Positions 57,070 through 64,000 of a stretch of 64,000 nucleotides of DNA are shown piece by piece. The notes under the pieces were generated by a model. The model worked only from the letters and a program-made list of their open reading frames with translations. It searched no databases and was not told the DNA's origin. This stretch comes from Hansfordia pulvinata (Eukaryota > Ascomycota > Sordariomycetes > Xylariales): assembly GCA_006538405.1 (NCBI GenBank), contig BJKQ01000013.1, positions 186,001 to 250,000 of the forward strand, given 5' to 3'. Positions within the stretch are counted from its first letter, which is position 1, and each line of letters begins with the position of its first letter. A program made the translations under genes and the position numbers.

Positions 57070-58923
57070 GGCTGGCACAGCTCTGATTGAAAAGTTGAAA
57101 AGTTGAAAAGTTGAAAAGTTGAGAGTTGAAAAGTTGGGAGTTGGGAAGAAAGAGGGAAGATCGGGCACGGTTGAACTGGGCAGGTCCTGTCCTTTATACT
57201 GGCGTGGCAGCCTGCGACTGACTTTGAGAGTTCATGTGGCCATGAGCAAGCCCTTACGAGCCCTCCCCACAAGCTTAAGCACGGGCGAAGGCGGGCACCG
57301 CGCCTTGCCAACGGCGAGTTCCCCGGGGCTTCAAGCTATCTGAACGTTTCCAAGATGCTGAACAATGGCAGCCTTGCCGTTTGTTCTCTGGGACGGGCGC
57401 TCTATTGACTGCGTTTGCGTTTGCGCGCCATCTTGCGTTACGTGCCAAGCCCACCCGTTTGGTCCGCAGGCTCCATGCACTGAGCCAGAGTAGCTACCTA
57501 CATGTATTCAAGCAGGGTTCTCAGCTGCCGTGCTTGTACAGCTAGACAGGGGGGTCACAGCAGACCTACCAGCGCTCAGAGCTGCGTCTCATCAGTGAAT
57601 TGAACATACAGCTCAAGGCTCCCAAGGCCGTTGGGAAGGGACGGAGGTTGGAACTGCACATTGGCGTGCAATGGGCGTCCTCGGACTGAGCCACGGTTTC
57701 CGTGACTGTCATGGTGACCTTTGCGGGATTTTGAGGCCCTCAAGGTGTCGGCCGTCGATCCCGTTGTTGCTATTGGGAGGCTGCCACTGGAGACACCCAT
57801 TACCTGCTGTGAGGGTACCTAAGTGAGGGCATGCCAGACCGGGGTCGAGCAAAGGGCCAACCCGGAGAAAGGGCCCCCAGGCGGCGGGCCTGCGCAACTG
57901 CAGGCGCAGTCTATTAAAGCTTACGAGAGAGAGCAGGGAGCAGCTTCATTATTCTGCTGTCTACCTGAGTGGCTCAGGTAATTCAATTTGAATCCGGCAA
58001 CCTGAGAGCACCGGACGGCAATCTTGTGCTCCAAGAGACGCCATGTTGCATTGTGTCTTTCATGACACCAGCTGGATGGAAGAGAGGGCGGTCGGTTTGA
58101 GGCCGGCTATATGGTTGTGACTGATGATAAGCGCACAGAAGACGGGCCCCTCCGACGGTGATTGAAACTGCCGTGTATTGTGCCCGGATGATAGCCATGA
58201 TCTACCTGCCTGTATCTGGCAAGCGCCCTCTCGAAGAGTGAACCGCGTGGTTGAATGGCTGAGCACAACACTCGAGCCAACTCAGCGACGAAGAAGAGTA
58301 CCTACTCTTCTGAACCTGGGTTAACTCTGGCTTCGGTGGTTGATCATCCCTCCGATAGTTGGCTGCCTGCCAAAGGTCATCATTTGGGCTTCTACGCCTC
58401 GAGATTGGAGATGAATCTAGGTACCTTTATCTAGGTACCTAACGTATGTTGCTTAAACTTGAAGGCTCCTTAAGTACTCCAACCTATAGACACATGTCAC
58501 GGTACCGAACGTGCATGCTGATTTTGTTTTGGGTTCGTCGCTCGTCGCCATAGGTCTGAGGACGTCATGTGCACAGTACCCGGTACCTGACAGCCCATGT
58601 CACCTTCGGACAGCTTGCCGCCAGCCAATCGACATAGGTTGAACGTCCGCCCGCCACCGTCGCATGCATAAGAGGCGCGTGGCTGTGTGCGGTGCGCCTC
58701 GTAAGGCTCCCGGCTTCAATGGCCGGGCGGCCTCCGCATTCAGGCCGGCCCTTCAGTCGCGAGACCTTTCCCTTTCGCCCCGCGCCTTTACACTTTTGCC
58801 CACTCGTCGTCGTCGTCTTTCCAACGTCTTTCATCTCCGCATCTCACGCCTCGATCGCATCTCGAGTCGGGCGCTTCTCGGAGCCTTGCCTGGTGCACGA
58901 CGGACCGATGCCTCCTGCCCACA
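57070..58923. other. Divergent intergenic region before the NLR gene
   Basis: This holds the promoter of small protein B at the left and that of the NLR gene at the right. TAGGTACCT-type words occur near 57815, 58420-58442 and 58575. No gene supported; a 74-codon minus-strand frame at 57576-57800 has no similarity to the paralogous pair. Confidence 0.5.
57083..57140. repeat. GTTGAAAA octanucleotide microsatellite
   Basis: About six imperfect units of AGTTGAAA lie 15-70 bases upstream of small protein B, within its probable 5' leader. Copy number is likely variable. Confidence 0.85.
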
Positions 58924-61900
58924 ATGCGGCTCCTTCACTTTGAGGGAGACCAGCTACGCCAGACCGAGTTCCAGCAGAGAAGCCAGGGCACCGCCAGCAC
59001 CGTCCCTCCCTACGCCATCCTCTCCCACACGTGGGGGCCGGACTACGAGGAAGTGACCTTCCAGGATGTCCAGGATGGCACAGCGTCCCGGAAGCGAGGC
59101 TATCACAAGATCGAGTTCTGCGGACGACAGGCGGCCCGAGATGGCCTCCACCACTTCTGGGTCGACACCTGCTGCATCAACAAGGCAGACCGCCGCGAGG
59201 AGGAGATGGCCATCAACTCCATGTTCCGCTGGTACAAGAACGCGGACCGCTGCTACGTCTACCTACGCGGCCTGCCCGCCGTCATCCCAGCGACCTCTGA
59301 AGGTCTGCCGCCGCCCCTAGAGGCCAGCTTTCGTGCCAATCGCTGGTTCACCCGCGGCTGGACACTGCAGGAGCTCGTTGCTCCAGAGCACGTCGACTTT
59401 TACACGGAGACCGGCCACCGCCTCGGCGACAAGGCGTCCCTCGAGGGCGTCCTGTCCAGCGTCACCGACATCCCCGTTCCCGTCCTCCGCGGCTCCTCCA
59501 TCGCCGACTGCACGGCTGAAGAGCGCTTCTCCTGGGCCGAGAGACGCCAGACAAGGTTCGAAGAAGACAAGGCCTACTGCCTGCTGGGCATATTCGATGT
59601 CTTCATGCCTCTCATCTACGGGGAGGGTTTGGAGAACGCTCAGCGGAGGCTGCGCATCGAAATCGACGTGTCATCTAAAGGTATTCCAAGTGATATCCTG
59701 CTTGCACAGAAGGGACACTGATTCATTCGCCCAGGCCCACAACACGCCAAATTTTCTGTGCCTTTCAGTCTCTCTGGGGTTCCCGAAAGCCAGCACTTCA
59801 TCGCCAGAGGCCCAGAGCTCGTCGACATTCGCGAGACTCTCCATGGGGGTCAAGATCGCTTCCATGCCGCTGGAGATCGTACGATCGCCATTCTGCACGG
59901 CCTGGGCGGTATAGGCAAAACCCAGCTGGCTGTAGCCTATGCCAAACGCTATCGTCACAGCTACTCGGCTATTTTGTGGCTAAACATCAAGGACGAACAA
60001 TCCATCAGATCTAGTTTTCGTCAGGTGGCAACCCAAATCCAACATGCGCATCCAACAGCCCTCCCAGCCAGCCCGGGCCAAGGGAATACCGACGAGACCG
60101 TAGCCGCCGTCAAGGCATGGCTGAGTCTGCCCTGGAACACGCGATGGCTTCTGATCTACGACAACTACGACACGCCTGGTGCATTAGAAATTGCACCGTT
60201 CCTCCCAGAAGCCCACCAAGGAGCCGTGATTGTCACCACGCGCATCTCCAACCTCCAGTTCGGCCACACCATTCCTGTTCGCAAGATCTCCAATCAGAGC
60301 GACAGCTTGGAGATTCTAGCAAAATTCTCCAAGCGTCAGGCGGCAATGGCTGGTGAGTGACACGGAAAGTCTTTGTCGTGGGAATTTTCAATACTGACGG
60401 CTAATCAGACCCAGATGCAGTCAACCTTGCCAAACAGCTCGACGGCCTCCCACTTGCACTGGCAACAGCCGGCGCGTATCTGTCTCAGAGTGCGGTGTCA
60501 TTCCGCGACTACATGCGCATGTACCAGGATTCGTGGGCCACTCTCCAGCAGAAGAGCCCCGGGCTTACCGCCTACGACAGCGCGCTTCATTCCACCTGGC
60601 AGTTGTCTCTGGACCAAATCCGAGCACAAGACCCGTCCGCGGCCGAGCTTCTCCGTCTGTGGGCCTACCTGGACAACGAGGACATCTGGTTGGAGCTGCT
60701 CCAGAACACGGACGATGAGGGCCCACACAAGTCCCCCGACTGGCTTCGCCGAATGACCCGGGACGCCATCTCTTTCCACAGTACCATGGGTGTCCTGTGT
60801 AACTACGGCCTTGCCGAGAGTGTTCCCAGCACTGCAAGCTACAGTGTCCACGCATGTGTCCACTCTTGGACAACGCACGTCCTCAACGCGACACAAGACC
60901 AAGATCTTGTGCGACTCAGCCTGCATCTGGTAGCTCTTTGCATCCCTGATGAGTTCAATTGGGGTCAGTGGAACCTCAAACACCGATTGGCAAGCCATTC
61001 TGCGAGATGTGCCAGCTTCGCCTTCTTCACAGCGGATTGCGAAGCGGGGATACGTGCCATATCACACTTACTCATCTCTTTAGACAGGTCTGCTACGGCA
61101 GAGCAGATGCTCCAGCGCATCATGCAAGACCTGGAGAAAGAATTGGGCCCAGATGATGAATCCACATTAGCAATCGCTACTGAGTTGGGCTACCTGTACT
61201 TCGAACAGGCTGAATACGACAAGCAGAAAGCAGAGCTGTGGTGCTGCCGCGCCCTTCAGGGCCTGGAGAGAAAGTGCGGTCCCGACCACGACTCTACGAT
61301 CCGTGCAGTCTACCAACTGGGACAAATTTACTTGGCTCAAGGGCATCTTGACAAGGCAGAGCAAATGTTGAAACGTGCACTTCGAAGCAAGGAAAAGCAA
61401 CATGACCAGGACAACAAGGACACCCTGAACAACCTCTATATTGTCAGAATTCTGGGTGATACCTATTCCAAGCAGCAGAACTTCTCCCAGGCCCAGACAC
61501 TGTACGAACAAGCGCTACGAGGATTCGAGAGACTACTCGACCCAGATCATGTGATCATGGTGCTTACTTTGATCAAGATCGGCGAAGTCCTGGGCAAACA
61601 GGGCCGGTTCAAAGACGCAGACCGGTTATTCAGCCGCGTACTGCGAGTCGAGGAGAAACAACTGGGCTCGGATCATGGGTCGGCACTAATCGCCATGGGG
61701 AGAATGGGCTTTATTTATCGGGATCAGGGTAAGCTTGAAGAGGCAGAGCAGATGTTTGTTCGCGTCCTGCAAGCCCAGGAGAGAGTGCTGGGTCCAGATC
61801 ATGGGTACACATTGAGCACCGCTTTTTCCTTGGGCCGACTTTATGAGGATCAAGGCAAGCTCAAAGAGACAGAGAAGATGTTCGGTCGCGTCCTGCAAGC

Positions 61901-62462
61901 CCAGGAGAGAGTGCTGGGCCTGGATAATAGATTAACATTGCACGCCGCCTATGCCCTGGGCTGTCTTTATGAGGGTCAAGGCAAGCTCAGAGAGGCAGAG
62001 CAGATGTACGACCGCACTCTGCAAGGTGAGGAGAGATCGCTAGGCCCAGATCATGAGTTAACACTGTGCACCGTTTATGACCTGGGCCGTCTTTATGAGG
62101 GTCAAGGCAAGCTCAGAGAGGCAGAGCAGATGTACAACCGCACTGTGCAAGGCAAGGAGAGATTGCTAGGTCCAGATCATGAGTCAACACTGTGCACCAT
62201 TTATGATCTGGGCCTTTTTCACAGGGACCAGGGCGACCTTGACGAAGCAGAACATATGTTTGTCCGCGCGCTGCAAGGCTTCAAGAGCACTCTGGGCCCG
62301 GATCACAAAGATACTCAGGATGCTGCTCACGTATTGGCTGAGGTGCGCCAGGAGCGTGGTTCGGCCCAGCACGATACAGGCGTTGACCACCATCCCCTCC
62401 CAGAAAGTCGGAGGAAACGCTTCAGCCGATTCCTCCGACAACTTGCCCTGCATCAGTTTTAA
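58924..62462 (+). CDS. HET-NB-ARC-TPR NLR-like receptor
   Basis: Exons 58924-59680, 59735-60352 and 60409-62462 give 1142 residues. The N-terminal HET domain (residues 30 to about 230) shows PPYAILSHTWG, DTCCINKADRREEEMAINS, RGWTLQELVAPE and YCLLGIFDVFMPLIYGEG. In fungi HET domains trigger heterokaryon incompatibility cell death. The NB-ARC ATPase follows: P-loop HGLGGIGKTQLA near 309, Walker B RWLLIYDNYD near 390, GAVIVTTR and GLPLAL near 470. From about 690 to 1100 there are nine or so kinesin-light-chain-type TPRs of 42 residues with GPDH..TL and Y..QGKL.EAEQM. Neighbouring units are nearly identical: a 45-base block at 61965-62009 recurs exactly at 62091-62135, 126 bases later. This fits the fungal STAND/NLR allorecognition architecture, in which repeats sense the ligand. 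All key residues look intact. Cytosolic. The specific partner is unknown. Confidence 0.93.
61700..62330 (+). repeat. High-identity 126 bp TPR-coding tandem repeats
   Basis: Within the NLR gene, 126-base units (42 codons) recur in register. Units starting near 61726, 61852, 61978 and 62104 share GGCAAGCTC and GGCAGAGCAGATG. The block 61965-62009 equals 62091-62135 over 45 bases. Such internal homogeneity suggests recent unit exchange. Confidence 0.88.
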
Positions 62463-63661
62463 GCAGCACCCGCTCTCAGATATACCCAATCGTTCATTCG
62501 CGCACTCATGCCAGTCACCCTGCCCCTTGAATTGAACGGTGATTGCATTAGAGCATGCCCAGAGAGCGCGGACGCATCCCCTTCTCCCATCAATCTCTTA
62601 GGACTCCCAAAGTGGGCGCTCTTGGTAGATAGGGGCATGACTAACCCAGCGGTAGTCTCTCATCATACAGCCGGTCGTGTTGGAGAGCCAAGACACGTGC
62701 AGCCCTTCACCGGTGCGGCTGGGATCTTGATCCGCTGGGTTGATGTCTGGAGCTGTCGAGGTCTCGCGCGGCGAGCAGGCGACAGAGCTCATCTTTCGCT
62801 CGCCGCGCATCCGATACACACGGGTGCGGTGGCAGCAGACGCACGCGGAACGACGAGATCGGGACGAGCCTGCCCCCGCGAGCGCTACCCAATCACTGCC
62901 GATCTGTTTTCGCCGTCGCGTGGCCGAGTTGGAGAATTCCAGACGACAGCGGAGGTATTGTCAGAGCCCCGGTAGAATGTGACTGAGCCCTCAACAGCTT
63001 CGACCAGCATGTGCCGGACACCGGTCGCCCAATTGGCCAGATCGAATGTCTCGAAGGCATAAAATAAACGAATGTAGCTTCGGATGCCTTCGTGACTGAT
63101 TGGGACGAGCGAGGCGGCAATGGAGGGCCCGGGAGACAGACGACAGTTTTGGTCGTAGACAGACGCGGGACTGGTCCTTGCTCGACCTGGGTCGGCTCAG
63201 GGGTCAAATCTCAGAGGACGAAGGCGGGCTACGAGTAGCTGATGGGGATTGGGTGCCCAGATCCAGCGAGGCAAGGGGAAGCTGCCGGCGCGTAAAGCCC
63301 TCCGACGAACGGGAGACTCAGGAGAAGCAAGACGGGGTTGGAGCCAAAGCCAAGTGGAGGGTACGGCCACTAATCAACAGCCAAGCGACGCGGTCAACCC
63401 AGGGAATTTCACAAAGCCACGATGCGCCACAATGGCTGCTGAATTATTGCGTTTGTTATTCGTTGATTGCCGAGGAACTAGATAAAAGCACTATCAAGAC
63501 GCCGACCCAAGCCGACCCAAGCCATTCCCAAGCTCCGGTGAACGCCACCCAAACCAAATGCTAGACCAAGTCCTCGTGCTCCATGCCCGTTGACGGCACT
63601 GCCAGTGGCCTGCGCTGTGCCAGTTGCAGGCTGGGGTGCGCTGATGCTGAGAAGGTGCCTT
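62463..63661. other. Convergent intergenic region
   Basis: This lies between the 3' ends of the NLR gene and the NC2 beta gene. No gene is supported. A TACGAGTA octamer is at 63230-63237. Confidence 0.55.
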
Positions 63662-64000
63662 TTAGAAGTGTCTCTCGCGCGCGGCAGCGAACTGCTCCTC
63701 CTGCAGCCGCTGCAGCTCCTCCATCGACATGCCGCTGTCCTCCAGCTTGTTGCCCCGCTTCTCGCGCACCTGCAAGTCTCGTCAATCGGCGCCGTCCCCG
63801 CGTGGGAGAGGGTTGGTACTGACCTTTTGAGTTTCCTTGTGCTGCTGGGCCGCGTCGAGCACGGCGGGGATGTAGTCCTGGAAGCCCAGGGTGTCGAGGG
63901 CCTTGGTGATGTGGTCACACGCAATCGTCTTCTTCGCTTCCTTCTCGGAGATGTCATTGGCCTCGGAGGAGATGAGGGTGATGAACTCCACGCAGCACTC
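63662..64000 (-). CDS. ncb2: Negative cofactor 2 subunit beta (Dr1-like), partial
   Basis: Only the 3' part is in the window; the 5' end lies beyond 64000. Exons are 64000-63824 and 63769-63662, with the intron spliced in phase 0. The visible part reads ECCVEFITLISSEANDISEK, then EAKKTIACDHITKALDTLGF and DYIPAVLDAA. After the intron it reads VREKRGNKLEDSGMSMEELQ and ends AAARERHF. This is the histone-fold (CBF/NF-Y type) of NC2 beta, which pairs with NC2 alpha and binds TBP on DNA to regulate RNA polymerase II preinitiation complexes in the nucleus. Conservation is high and the tail length is typical. Confidence 0.92.

Noticed and set aside
57576..57800. Third copy of the orphan small-protein family
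   Set aside because: The 74-codon minus-strand frame lacks the DPxxHxTV and HLYP patterns and the shared intron position.

Overview
The window reads as nuclear DNA of a filamentous ascomycete (Pezizomycotina, most likely a Sordariomycete). Three things point there. Genes are split by short introns with GTRAGT-like donors, CTRAC-like branch sites and YAG acceptors. Recognisable products are fungal: fungal-length PFK, MED17, asco-laccase with a DSGL tail, TRI12-type transporter, HET-domain NLR. The third sign is an 8 kb AT-rich block with the signature of repeat-induced point mutation (RIP). The species cannot be named from the sequence alone. No rRNA, tRNA or CRISPR was found.

Left part, 1-35.9 kb, GC-rich and mostly housekeeping genes separated by long non-coding spacers. 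In order: a laccase-like multicopper oxidase with unusual Asp- and His-rich insertions (+, 1365-4178); 6-phosphofructokinase (-, 5161-7630), convergent with it; Mediator subunit MED17 (+, 10068-12209); a frameshifted rhodopsin-family membrane protein relic (+, 14695-15690); an SRR1-like protein (-, 17303-18960); an RS/SP-rich DUF8035-type protein with one apparent frameshift (+, 25034-27019); a PARP-type zinc-finger/AT-hook protein (-, 27908-29192); a TRI12-family MFS transporter with one apparent frameshift (-, 29805-31744); and a secreted adhesin-like protein (-, 33938-35260).

Centre, 35.9-44.1 kb: an AT-rich, stop-riddled, CpA/TpG-depleted block. Its two ends carry related direct repeats, and the right end carries a tandem pair of about 742 bp units. 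It is best read as an old LTR-type retroelement destroyed by RIP.

Right part, 44.1-64 kb, looks accessory. Next to the RIP block lie three small secreted-protein genes: one intact 108-residue gene, one broken by a stop in its signal peptide, and one 114-residue six-cysteine gene. Then come a degenerate RNase III-like protein, a foldback inverted repeat, a kinase-like protein lacking the catalytic Asp, a pair of paralogous small proteins of unknown family sharing an intron position, and a HET-NB-ARC-TPR receptor of 1142 residues with near-identical TPR units. A conserved gene, NC2 beta, starts again at the right edge and is cut by the window end.

The most interesting items are the 50.8-62.5 kb group of innate-immunity-like and orphan genes, the paralogous pair with an apparent GC-AG intron, the laccase insertions, the foldback element, the stop codon in the signal peptide near the RIP block, and an intergenic octamer (TACTCGTA on either strand) found at least 22 times in the GC-rich DNA. 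Single-base frame breaks in three genes all fall in or can be explained by G/C homopolymers, so sequence error must be excluded before calling pseudogenes.
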